From: Diadema setosum
Taxonomy: Eukaryota > Echinodermata > Echinoidea > Diadematoida > Diadematidae
Assembly (NCBI RefSeq): GCF_964275005.1
Contig: NC_092706.1
Coordinates: 27,092,281-27,156,280, forward strand
Direction of reading: 5' to 3'
Length of the DNA: 64,000 bases
Positions 1-9,958 of the stretch are shown here, in pieces. Numbering within the stretch: the first letter of the stretch is position 1; each line of letters begins with the position of its first letter. The position numbers were made by a program, and so were the translations under genes. Under the pieces are notes generated by a model. That model did no database searches. It was not told where the DNA came from and saw nothing but the letters and a program-made list of their open reading frames with translations.

Positions 1-480
1 TACCTCAAGATTGAGGGCGCACCTCTCTTGTATGGTATCAACAACGTACGAGCAATAATGCTAATTGTACTGCTCATGTAACATTATAGTCGCTAAACCT
101 CCGTTCTTTATTTCACCCGAGTCAAAAGGTAAAATTTTCACCAAGCTTGACGAGTGATAGAGGATGCCCTCCATATTTTAGTAAAACGGGCACCATTCTC
201 TAGGACAATCTGAAGCTCCGAAATTAAAAGATCTATCTATTCTAAACACAAAACAAAGCAAAACAACAACCACAAAATCCTCCCAAACTGAAAATGATTG
301 AGTCAATTCTATATTTGTGAGTGTACACTCTGTACTTTTTTCTTTTTATTGTACAGTAGTTCCAGGAGTTGCCAGTGTTGCTGGGACAACGTTGGGGTCA
401 AGTTTTTACATTTTGATATTCTTTTTGAAAACGCGTGGCCAGGCTTTCTACAAACTGGCCAGCCTGACAAATATATATAT
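1..480. other. Unassigned sequence at window start
   Basis: No gene or clear repeat is seen here. A short open stretch at the very start could be read as an exon ending at a GT, but nothing identifies it. It ends in a short TA run where the first MITE begins. Confidence 0.5.
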
Positions 481-922
481 ACAGTATGTCCCCCAAAAAA
501 ATTACAACGGGGCCCTCCGCAATGATATCTTTAAAAATATTGCATCAATCTAGATATAAATTCAGGGTATGAAACTATAACTCATTACCCACATCTTGCA
601 GAAAACCCCACTCGATTTGCTTCAGTGGTCAAAGAGAAATACGGAATTTTGTAAAGGATGTGGGGAATCTCTTCCGTCCAAGTTCTGCCTATTATTCACA
701 CGCAAGATCATCGAAGTGCTAAACCCGGAAGAATCCGATTCATGACATGCTTTACAACAATCCACATTTCTCTGTGACCGCTTAACCAAATCGAATGGGG
801 ATTTCTTCAAAATAGAGCTAAAATGTTATATTTTAAGACCCTATGAAGTAGCATTTAAAAAAATGTAATCATATTGGGTGTTATCAATGCGAAAATCTGA
901 TTGTAATTTTTTTTGGGACATA
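481..922 (+). mobile_element. MITE, mariner-like ends, left member of an inverted pair
   Basis: Starts CAGTATGTCCC and ends with its inverse GGGACATACTG, with A-rich sequence inside each end. It sits in a TA-rich run, so a TA target duplication, as used by Tc1/mariner elements, is plausible but cannot be told from the flanking TA repeat. The short open frames in it are mirrored in the neighbouring copy and do not look like genes. Confidence 0.65.
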
Positions 923-1364
923 CTGCAGTAAGTCGCCCCAAAAATTACAATCAGATTTTCGAATTGATAACACCCAATACGAACAACCAGTCTAAGTGCT
1001 ACTTCAGGGTCTTAAAATATAACATCTTAGCTCTATTTTGCAGAAAACCCCATTCAATTTGGTTAAGCGGTCACAGAGAAATGTGGATTGTTGTAAAGCA
1101 TGTAATGAGTCTGATTCTTCCAATTTTAGCACTTCGATGATCTTGTGTGTGAATAATAGGCAGAACTTGGACGGAAGAGATTCCCGACATCCTCTACAAA
1201 ATTCCTCATTTCTCTTTGACCACTGAAGCAAATCGAGTGGGGTTTTCTTTAAGATGTGGGCAATGAGTTATAGTTTCATACCCTGAATTTGTATTTAGAT
1301 TGATTCACTATTTTTAAAGATATCATTGCGGAGGGCCCCGTTGTATTTTTTTTGGGGGGACATA

Positions 1365-1368
<4 letters not shown>
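923..1368 (-). mobile_element. MITE, mariner-like ends, right member of an inverted pair
   Basis: Near mirror image of the preceding copy, abutting it with almost no spacer. Its inner end (CAGTAAGTCGCCCC) is more diverged than its outer end (GGGACATACTG). Together the two make a foldback of about 890 bp centred near 923. Confidence 0.65.
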
Positions 1369-1439
<71 letters not shown>

Positions 1440-1464
1440 TATGTATATATATATATATGTATAT
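1366..1464. repeat. (TA)n microsatellite
   Basis: Almost pure TA with occasional TG interruptions; separates the MITE pair from the tandem array. Confidence 0.95.
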
Positions 1465-4166
1465 GAGATTAAAACCTAAAATGGCATTAAAACGCTTTAT
1501 CCTGGCGAGGAAAGCGCATGTTTTTGAAACAAGACACCAAACAGGTTAGTCATCGCATTCTTCATCAGCGACCAGGATGCGATGTGATGTTAGATTAAAA
1601 ATCCGTTTCTGAAGCAGAACATACACACAAGGGTATACGTCTGCTCCTGGTCGGACGGATTTCAAAACTAACCTGCTTGTGATGGAATGCGTCTAAACTG
1701 GTGGTAGTTGTTGCCACAGTGATGGTAACCGCGCAGTATGTATGTGCGCGTTTGGCGTAGCAACGACGCATCCATGGACTGGTTCCCTCCACGAAGAGCC
1801 AAAGATGAAAGGATGAAATCAGTTTAAAAAAACATGACAAACATGAATCCCTGATAGCTTTTCAATGGACTTACATTGCCAACGTCATGCTCCGATTTAC
1901 TATCACGAAGATAAACGGTTCAGAGACCCACCTCATCTTGTCTTTCACTGACGCAAACTCACACCTCCGGCCCCCATAGAGACATCCCAGCCAGTAGTTG
2001 TGCCTTGTCCGTGATGGAATACTGTATCAGACTTTCCTGATAGTCAACGGTCTTTCCCGTAGTCAATCAGACTTTTCCTGATAGTCAATCAGACTTTACC
2101 TGATAGTCAACCAGCCTTTCCTGGTAGTCACTGATCAATAACGAACAGAAGTGAATGAGATTAAAACCTAAAATGGCATTAAAACGCTTTATCCTGGCGA
2201 GGAAAGCGCATGTTTTTGAAACAAGACACCAAACAGGTTAGTCATCGCATTCTTCATCAGCGACCAGGATGCGATGTGATGTTAGATTAAAAATCCGTTT
2301 CTGAAGCAGAACATACACACAAGGGTATACGTCTGCTCCTGGTCGGACGGATTTCAAAACTAACCTGCTTGTGATGGAATGCGTCTAAACTGGTGGTAGT
2401 TGTTGCCACAGTGATGGTAACCGCGCAGTATGTATGTGCGCGTTTGGCGTAGCAACGACGCATCCATGGACTGGTTCCCTCCACGAAGAGCCAAAGATGA
2501 AAGGATGAAATCAGTTTAAAAAAAAACATGACAAACATGAATCCCTGATAGCTTTTCAATGGACTTACATTGCCAACGTCATGCTCCGATTTACTATCAC
2601 GAAGATAAACGGTTCAGAGACCCACCTCATCTTGTCTTTCACTGACGCAAACTCACACCTCCGGCCCCCATAGAGACATCCCAGCCAGTAGTTGTGCCTT
2701 GTCCGTGATGGAATACTGTATCAGACTTTCCTGATAGTCAACGGTCTTTCCCGTAGTCAATCAGACTTTTCCTGATAGTCAATCAGACTTTACCTGATAG
2801 TCAACCAGCCTTTCCTGGTAGTCACTGATCAATAACGAACAGAAGTGAATGAGATTAAAACCTAAAATGGCATTAAAACGCTTTATCCTGGCGAGGAAAG
2901 CGCATGTTTTTGAAACAAGACACCAAACAGGTTAGTCATCGCATTCTTCATCAGCGACCAGGATGCGATGTGATGTTAGATTAAAAATCCGTTTCTGAAG
3001 CAGAACATACACACAAGGGTATACGTCTGCTCCTGGTCGGACGGATTTCAAAACTAACCTGCTTGTGATGGAATGCGTCTAAACTGGTGGTAGTTGTTGC
3101 CACAGTGATGGTAACCGCGCAGTATGTATGTGCGCGTTTGGCGTAGCAACGACGCATCCATGGACTGGTTCCCTCCACGAAGAGCCAAAGATGAAAGGAT
3201 GAAATCAGTTTAAAAAAAAACATGACAAACATGAATCCCTGATAGCTTTTCAATGGACTTACATTGCCAACGTCATGCTCCGATTTACTATCACGAAGAT
3301 AAACGGTTCAGAGACCCACCTCATCTTGTCTTTCACTGACGCAAACTCACACCTCCGGCCCCCATAGAGACATCCCAGCCAGTAGTTGTGCCTTGTCCGT
3401 GATGGAATACTGTATCAGACTTTCCTGATAGTCAACGGTCTTTCCCGTAGTCAATCAGACTTTTCCTGATAGTCAATCAGACTTTACCTGATAGTCAACC
3501 AGCCTTTCCTGGTAGTCACTGATCAATAACGAACAGAAGTGAATGAGATTAAAACCTAAAATGGCATTAAAACGCTTTATCCTGGCGAGGAAAGCGCATG
3601 TTTTTGAAACAAGACACCAAACAGGTTAGTCATCGCATTCTTCATCAGCGACCAGGATGCGATGTGATGTTAGATTAAAAATCCGTTTCTGAAGCAGAAC
3701 ATACACACAAGGGTATACGTCTGCTCCTGGTCGGACGGATTTCAAAACTAACCTGCTTGTGATGGAATGCGTCTAAACTGGTGGTAGTTGTTGCCACAGT
3801 GATGGTAACCGCGCAGTATGTATGTGCGCGTTTGGCGTAGCAACGACGCATCCATGGACTGGTTCCCTCCACGAAGAGCCAAAGATGAAAGGATGAAATC
3901 AGTTTAAAAAACATGACAAACATGAATCCCTGATAGCTTTTCAATGGACTTACATTGCCAACGTCATGCTCCGATTTACTATCACGAAGATAAACGGTTC
4001 AGAGACCCACCTCATCTTGTCTTTCACTGACGCAAACTCACACCTCCGGCCCCCATAGAGACATCCCAGCCAGTAGTTGTGCCTTGTCCGTGATGGAATA
4101 CTGTATCAGACTTTCCTGATAGTCAACGGTCTTTCCCGTAGTCAATCAGACTTTTCCTGATAGTCA

Positions 4167-4168
<2 letters not shown>
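1465..4168 (+). repeat. Tandem array of a ~694-bp unit (three full copies and one partial)
   Basis: Units begin GAGATTAAAACC at 1465, 2157, 2851 and 3545 (steps of 692, 694 and 694 bp). The fourth stops early in a TA run. Copies are almost identical; the visible differences are in the length of one A-run. Each unit holds a hairpin (CGCTTT...AAAGCG) near its start, an inverted CATCGCAT/ATGCGATG pair, and, in full copies, about five ~22-bp subrepeats of the type CCTGATAGTCAA. The repeated minus-strand frame of about 90 codons simply recurs with the unit and resembles nothing I know. Confidence 0.95.
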
Positions 4169-4216
<48 letters not shown>

Positions 4217-4240
4217 ATATATATATTTATATATATATTC
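4168..4240. repeat. (TA)n microsatellite
   Basis: TA run that truncates the last 694-bp unit, so the array is bounded by TA repeats on both sides. The following 4241-4808 is AT-rich intron-like sequence with no recognised feature. Confidence 0.95.
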
Positions 4241-4808
4241 ACTACTGATTGATTGGAACTAAAAAATATGCAAAAATAAAAAAATGAAAAATATAAAAGA
4301 AAAGAAAAACAGAAGAGAGGTCAATGATTTTAGATAGTGTCATGCTGTTTCTCCGAAACCTTATTTTGCCCTAACCTGATTCCTCCCCCGTAAGTTGATT
4401 GATTTTATTCTATTTTATTTCTGAATTTCTTTTTCATACTTAAATGAAATACAAAGTCAATTGAAGAAACTAATTGAGCACAGTATTATTTTGAATCTGA
4501 CAGTTAAAACAGATGAATGATTAATTGAAATATCCAAAATTTTTCTAACACAATGCAAAATGAAAACAACCAGGCATTATTTTATGCATATTTATGTAAC
4601 AGCCTTTAGAAAACGTCTAACGATAGTTTCACATTTCTTTTGATTACTTGGGCGTTTACGTTTCGCAGAAAATCATGGATTACTTTAACAATTCTACTTA
4701 TTTACTATCAATATGATGTGAGTCTATGTATATCTTATCTTTGCAAGTGATGAGCAGTTGCCTTCTGTTTTTATTTTTGTTTTGTTTTGTTTTGTTTTTG
4801 TTTTGTAG

Positions 4809-4962
4809 CTCGTGAAGCAGATGGAAGAGGCTGGTAAAGGTTATTTGGTGGACTTGCATTCACTCCCTGGGACTGGCCACTTCCTGGAGTGTCCGTACCA
4901 TGCAATCAATACTACCTCTGGCCTATATGATCCGCGTGAGGTGACCATTGGTCAGACGAGAT
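4809..4962 (+). CDS. BAAT-like gene, penultimate coding exon
   Basis: Follows a long T/G-rich tract ending TTTTGTAG and ends before GTGAGT. It encodes 51 full codons from LVKQMEEAGK through the catalytic-His block to VTIGQTR, leaving one base for the next codon. Confidence 0.8.
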
Positions 4963-5450
4963 GTGAGTATTAAAACCCGTTGAGGACGGACTGATTTTGC
5001 TACAACACGCATTTCCCATAGACACCTGCCCGAGTATACTCGGGACTCGTCCTCAAGAATCAGGGAGAGGCTACACTTTGTACTGACCTCCTTTTACCCT
5101 TTTCATCAACTTCTCTTTAGATCTTGTATCAACTACTTTGTACTTTTATATCATAATAATCTGTTTTTCCCATACATTTATCTTACGCCTGTGTATCAGA
5201 GCCTGGACAGGCAGAGCTAGCATAACTCCAGGAACCATACTCTAAGACAAGGAGTGGTATAAGGATATCACATGGAGTTGTAACTTTGCCGTTTGTTGGC
5301 TTCCTTGCAGTGTACTACACAGACTATGGTGGCGAGGACATCACGCAAGGAGCCAAAGACCAGGAGTTTGCCTGGAGGAAGATCATCAACTTCTTCAGGA
5401 AGCACCTGGAAGTGAAAGAAATGTACCGCAACGACTGGATATCAGACTAA
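4809..5450 (+). CDS. BAAT/acyl-CoA thioesterase family protein, C-terminal part (two exons)
   Basis: Two exons join in phase to encode the last 97 residues of an alpha/beta-hydrolase of the BAAT/ACOT family, which transfers or hydrolyses acyl groups from acyl-CoA (bile-acid conjugation, peroxisomal and cytosolic thioesterases). The block LPGTGHFLECPY matches the family's G-x-GHxxEPPY block, where the His belongs to the catalytic triad. The final exon has GGEDITQGAKDQEFAW followed by FFRKHL, matching the family's GGEPxxHAxAQexAW...FFRKHL ending. A 14-residue tail after KHL ends DWISD with no SKL peroxisome signal. The nucleophile elbow and acid residue lie upstream and were not found in the window, so the gene probably begins before position 1 or its earlier exons are unrecognised. 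Family call is firm; the substrate and ortholog are not. Confidence 0.8.
4976..5056 (+). mobile_element. Tiny MITE (~81 bp), copy 1 of 3
   Basis: Begins CCCGTTGAGGACGGACTGA and ends GTCCTCAA, with a perfect central palindrome CCCGAGTATACTCGGG. It lies 13 bases inside the BAAT-like intron. Related copies are at 17321 and 19984. Confidence 0.75.
5311..5450 (+). CDS. BAAT-like gene, last coding exon
   Basis: Acceptor CTTCCTTGCAG; encodes YYTDYGGEDI through FFRKHL to the TAA stop. The phase (two bases completing a codon) matches the preceding exon. Confidence 0.8.
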
Positions 5451-5466
5451 ACACTTTGCTGAAGAA

Positions 5467-5472
5467 AATAAA
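5467..5472 (+). terminator. Polyadenylation signal of the BAAT-like gene
   Basis: AATAAA, 16 bases after the TAA stop. That is unusually close, but it is the nearest canonical signal. Confidence 0.5.
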
Positions 5473-5639
5473 ATGCCTGTCGTCTGCAGAGTTCTCCATT
5501 CAGAAGCGTGTTCCTTGGGCACCCACATGTTGTTAGAGACGCGTGTTGAATGTGTGCTCTTTATGGAGCGAAAATATGCTGATATGCAAACTTTACATCA
5601 CCTTTTGATTTGACCTGAAAGCGTATACCAAGAAAGCTC

Positions 5640-6255
5640 TTTCCCCTTTTGTAAATATTCGTCGCTGACACCACGAAGTGGCACTTTGGCTCGTGAAGAA
5701 AACCGCGTTTCGAGAAAAACGCAATCAAAGTTTTTTTGAAAATTCAAAAATTTTTGAAATCAGCTCGAGTGGGTTTCTGTAATTAAACATGATAAATTGT
5801 ACATGAACGAAAAGAGGAGAATTTCTTCTTTACAGTCACATGCCAACTTCAAATAAGGAAAGTGAAATATAGCGACCATGAGGCAGGAGACAATTGTGTC
5901 ATTTCGTGGACGAAATCTACGCGTAGACTGCAGTTCGATTTTTTCCACGAGTTGGCACAATGGGTCGCGCGTCTAGTGTGTCCTGTGTATTCGCGAGTAT
6001 ACAAAAAGAGGTTTTCTGCGATATTGAAATTGCTCTTGCGATCGGTTTTTGGAATATACATGTTATTTATTGTCCAGCAAACCAAGAAGGGCATTTTTTT
6101 TTTTCACCAACTACAGTGTACTATGATTTTTTTTTTTTTCAAATCGCGGAGACAATATATTAACACCATAAAGTTGCAAACATTTGTGCCATTTCGTGAA
6201 CGAAATCGTACGCGAAAATCGTTGTTTCATTAATTCCACGAAGTGGCACGCCACT
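5640..6255. repeat. Degenerate repeat with TTTCGTG-type palindromes
   Basis: Two related blocks (near 5895-5960 and 6181-6255) each contain ATTTCGTG(G/A)ACGAAAT, itself palindromic, followed by CCACGA(G/A)(G/T)TGGCAC. CCACGAAGTGGCAC also appears near 5672. It looks like an old palindromic element; the boundaries are approximate. Confidence 0.45.
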
Positions 6256-7455
6256 TCAAATCTGCATCTTTTCAGTTATGTTAAATGATCTGCTCAATTC
6301 AGTAAACAAGTGTGAAGTAATGTTATATGCAGATGACATGGTTCTGTACTAAAGTGGAAATGATGCCCAGGAGATTGAAAACTGTGCTGAATATTGAATT
6401 GCACTATAATGTGGCCCGGTGGCTGGGACAAAATTGTCTGATATTAAATGTTAAGAAAAATCAGTTTACGTTAATTGGAACACCAAGAAAGTTGTTACCG
6501 ACCGGCAGATCGGTTGAAACTTGAAATTGATGGTAATGAATTGGATAGAGTAACGGATTACAAGACTATTATCCAGGTCTGGAGTTTGAATTGATGAATC
6601 TATGAGATGGCAAAAAAAGAGTTGAAGAATGAAGTTTAAAAAAAGCAAGCTACACGACTAGTATTGCTGAGACGCCTGCGGAAGTATCTAACTGAAAGCA
6701 GTTCTAAATTTTGGCAAACTCCTCAATAATACCGTATTTTGATTATTGTTCTTGTGCATGTTCAAACTGCTCACAAAGCCTTAAAGATGTGCTTATCAAG
6801 CAGCACAAGAAAATGGCCAGAGTGGTAGGGAGAGTGGATCACACAGTGCCAACCAGCCAGGTGCTTGGAAGGTTAGGTTGGACGACGCTTGAAGAGAGGT
6901 GGCGATTTAACACTTCATGGCAACATGCCTGAATATGTGCAAGAACTCATTACATCCCTTGGTAACGCACACTCATAGGATACACGAAACCCAAGTACAT
7001 GTAATAATGGTCTCATAAGTTAGAACTTGAGCAGGAAAAAAAAAAAATTCACATTATGCTTCCTGTCTTTGGAATCAGCTCCCCGCTGAAGTTCGAAACG
7101 CCACTTCCCTTCAAACGTTTGTAAGAGCATACACATCTCACTTGGGGTAGAATTCGGTCATTTTGAAATCTCTATATTATGCAAAAGTATTATCCTATTT
7201 CAAATAATGTGAATTTGTGTATTATTATCATCAAAGACTTATTAATTTGTATCTTATATACACAGACACAGCATTGATAATTGTTTTGATATTGCGATGC
7301 ATAACGGGATGACCTTGATTTGTTACTGTGTGTATGTTGAATTCACTGTTGAAATAACTTGTGTTATTCTGTTGCAGGGCCCCCAAGAATACCAGTGTAT
7401 AGACAACTGATGGGACTACCCTGGGTAAAGAAAGCTAAATAATAAATAAAATATT
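6255..7455 (+). mobile_element. Decayed LINE (non-LTR retrotransposon), 3' part
   Basis: A translated stretch near 6262-6350 reads NDLLNSVNKCEVMLYADDMVLY, giving the YADD reverse-transcriptase active site (about 6322-6339). Downstream frames (about 6711-6930) resemble the post-RT region. The copy ends in a 3' tail with GGGCCCCCAAGAATACCAG, TACCCTGGGTAAAG and AATAAATAAA, which recalls CR1/L2-like LINE tails I have seen in marine invertebrates. It has several frame breaks and stops and is 5' truncated. Confidence 0.6.
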
Positions 7456-8613
7456 ATTTACTTAATTATTCTCTTCCATCCCTCTTCCTTTTTAACATTG
7501 GCTGATTAATAACGAATTGTATACCATCCTATCTCTCCAGCTGTCGTTGTATGTTTTTCTGTCTTTCTACTTCTAACTTCAGCTTATTGAAATAAAGAAC
7601 TACTCATTCCCCTGTTCGTCGCAGTCAAAATTGTAACGCTGTCTATTTTGACTAACGCTGTCTATTTTGACTATGCGGAATTAAAAACATGCAAAATTAA
7701 TTGCATTCGGCAGAGCGCAGAAATTACTCGCGCGAAAATATCCACTTTTTGAGTAACCGTGCAGCTATACATGGACATGGAAATGGCTCGGCGGGCTTAT
7801 ACTCGATCTGCAGAGATAGGAACAGATAAGACGCTAGAACTTCGTTGTGAAGTGTTGCGGTAAGAACCTCTGCTCTTTGGCAACGGTCTCTTGGCAGCCA
7901 TGTGCTTAGTTGCGAAGAGTCATCGCTGGTAAAGCTGGCACTCTACTTGAGGAGGGTGCGCCTACAGACCTCATGCTGTATGAGCAAATTCAGGGGAGGG
8001 GGAGAGAGGGTAGATGTTGCACCCCTGGAGGCTGTCCATCATGGTGTCCTTGTAGCAAAGAAGGGCTAAACTAAAAGGGCGAAAGCAGTAGATGACAGGT
8101 TCGAGTCCCAGTGGTTCCTTTTTTCCGACATTTATATTTAATTTACAGATCACCAGATGAGATCTTAACAAAACTGCATTTGTAGAGGGAGACAGATTGA
8201 GGAAACTCACATCTAAACCTTCACCCCCCTGAATAATATTTTGCTTTCAAGGGCTAAACTTGTTTCCCATACCCCAAGCCCAGTTCAAGAAAGAGTGGTT
8301 GTTTACGGAAGCAGAAGTTCTCTGCTGTGATAGCATGGCCTGACCACTGAGGTCACGCCTTCGAAAGCAGTGCCTCACTCAATACGGACTTAGGTTTCCC
8401 TGAAGGCTTCTATTCTGGTGACCTTCTGCCATCAACGCCAAAGGATGGAGCGTACAATACGCTGGTGGAACTTCTCCAACTGGGTTTCAGATGCTGCCAA
8501 CAAACCGTCCACGCCTCAGTGGAATAGACGCTTAGAAGCGACATCAGGACGACTGCCTTGTGAAGGTTTAGTATTCTGTAGCAGAGACATCCAAGGTCAT
8601 GGCCTGCTTTTCT
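7456..8613. other. Gene-free interval
   Basis: No coding exon recognised. A GGTTCGAGTCCC motif at about 8100 matches a tRNA B-box and may be a SINE remnant, but I see no paired A-box. Confidence 0.5.
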
Positions 8614-9958
8614 TTATAAATGGGTGGTATAGTATTGGTGGAGATGAGGATTGGGCTTTAAACTTTTTGTGAGATACATGTACCAAGAAATCACTTTATG
8701 AAATATCACTGAGTATACCATTCTAAGAAGAATTCAAAGTTTATTTGATAAAAATCGATTTTGAAATAACAGAAATAAAAAAAACCAACAAAGTAAAACA
8801 AAGCAGTCGTCTCTTGCGTATGAGACCTGCTGCTATGCTACGTCTTGGAGGTGCCGCAGCCATTCCACAGTTGCTGGCCATGGGTTGGTCAGGTTAGTGT
8901 GTGATCCTAGAGGTGGTCCGAGCTTGGTACATTCCAGCAGGATGTGGTCCGCTGTCTGCTCAGGTGCACCACACAGACAAGCTGCTGAGGAACTGAGGCC
9001 CCAGCGATGCATGTTGGCCCCGAAGCGACCTACTCCAGTGCGGAGGCGGTTCAGGGTGACCCACTCTCTACGAGGGAGATCAGCTCCTGGTGGGATGGTT
9101 ATGCCAGGGGGGATGGTGAACTGTGTGGGCTTTGTCGTCTCTTGCCAATCATGTTGCCATTTCTCCATAAGGTTGAAGTTGGAGGTTCCTAGTGATTTTG
9201 CATGACGGCTGAAGGATCGACGAGAGCGTAGGCGTTGGTGGGTGAGGTTTTGGGCTCTGATGACGCGAGCATGTAGGAGGTGTGAGGTGTCTGGAAGAGC
9301 CTTCTTCACCAGAATGGCCATGTGGTGTTCTCTACGGAGTGCAGGTGGGGCAATTCCAGAGAGGACAGGGAGGTATTTCACTGGGGTTGGTCGTAGGCAG
9401 CCGTTGACTATTCTCATGGTGTCTTTGAAGTAGCATCCAGTTTGTTGACATGGGAGCTCCTACACCATGCTGGGGCAGCATATTCTGCAGCACTATAGAC
9501 GAGTGCGAGGGCACCTGTTCGGAGAGTGCTTGTGTGGGCTCCCCAGGAAGAACCAGCAAGGCGGCGTAGAAGGTTGTTCCTTGATGTCACTTTGCCACGT
9601 AGTGCCTCGATATGCTGTTTGAAGGTGAGTTGCCTTGTATCCAGTTTCACCCCGAGGTAAGTCGGGGTGGGGTTGTTCGGGAGTGTTGAGCCATCCAGCT
9701 TGACTGTAAGCTGTCTGTGAGCTTCCTTTGTGTTCAAGGTAAAGAGTGTCGCAGTGGTAATAAAATGTGGGTCCCAACTTTTAATAGGATTGCTCTATTT
9801 TGGATATCTCGGCCATTTAAAACCAATTTTCATCAGATAAACGTTGAATTCCTTTTGGAATTACATCCTCTTTCACATTTCATAAGAGGTTTCTCATTAT
9901 CTCACCAAAAAATGCTCGAAGCCCGAAGTTAGGTCTCAACCAAAACTATACAATCCCT
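8614..9958 (+). mobile_element. TTAA-ended MITE (family B), split by a LINE
   Basis: The left piece (about 8614-8794) and right piece (about 9768-9958) together match the single element at 53745-54101: left GAGATGAGGATT and CTTTTTGTGAGATAC, right GTGGGTCCCA...GGATATCTCGGCC...CTCATTATCTCA. The right end is CCCTTTAA, the mirror of the TTAAAGGG start of the other copy. The central join is occupied by a LINE fragment. Confidence 0.7.
8795..9767 (-). mobile_element. LINE 3' fragment (post-RT region with zinc-binding motif), inside a MITE
   Basis: Minus-strand frames at 9737-9414 and 9417-8833 encode the post-RT part of a non-LTR retrotransposon polyprotein: TYLGVKLD, LRRLAGSSWGA, EYAAPAWCRSSH, then GCLRPTPVKYLPVLSGIAPP, and a Cys/His block CLCGAPEQTADHILLEC near the end (RT zinc-binding type). 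One frameshift lies near 9415-9435; otherwise the reading is well preserved. The 5' end is truncated just before TTATLFTLNTKEAHRQL. It ends in a short 3' UTR inside the MITE. Confidence 0.8.

Noticed and set aside
1-45. Possible BAAT-like upstream exon at the window edge (YLKIEGAPLLYGINN before a GT)
   Set aside because: Similarity to the family's G-x-DD region is too weak, the acceptor is outside the window, and about 14 residues expected before the next exon would be missing.
1004-1231. Zinc-finger-like small protein with CCKAC motif in the MITE pair
   Set aside because: The same sequence appears mirrored in the other half and lies wholly within MITE arms.
2287-3944. Repeated 90-codon minus-strand frame in the 694-bp array
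   Set aside because: It recurs only because the DNA repeats; no splice signals, no known domain and no sign of constraint on codons.
1465-4168. Hammerhead ribozyme (CTGATGA on the minus strand of each 694-bp unit)
   Set aside because: The GAAA box and flanking stems cannot be placed at the right positions in any of the three topologies; only one core box is present.
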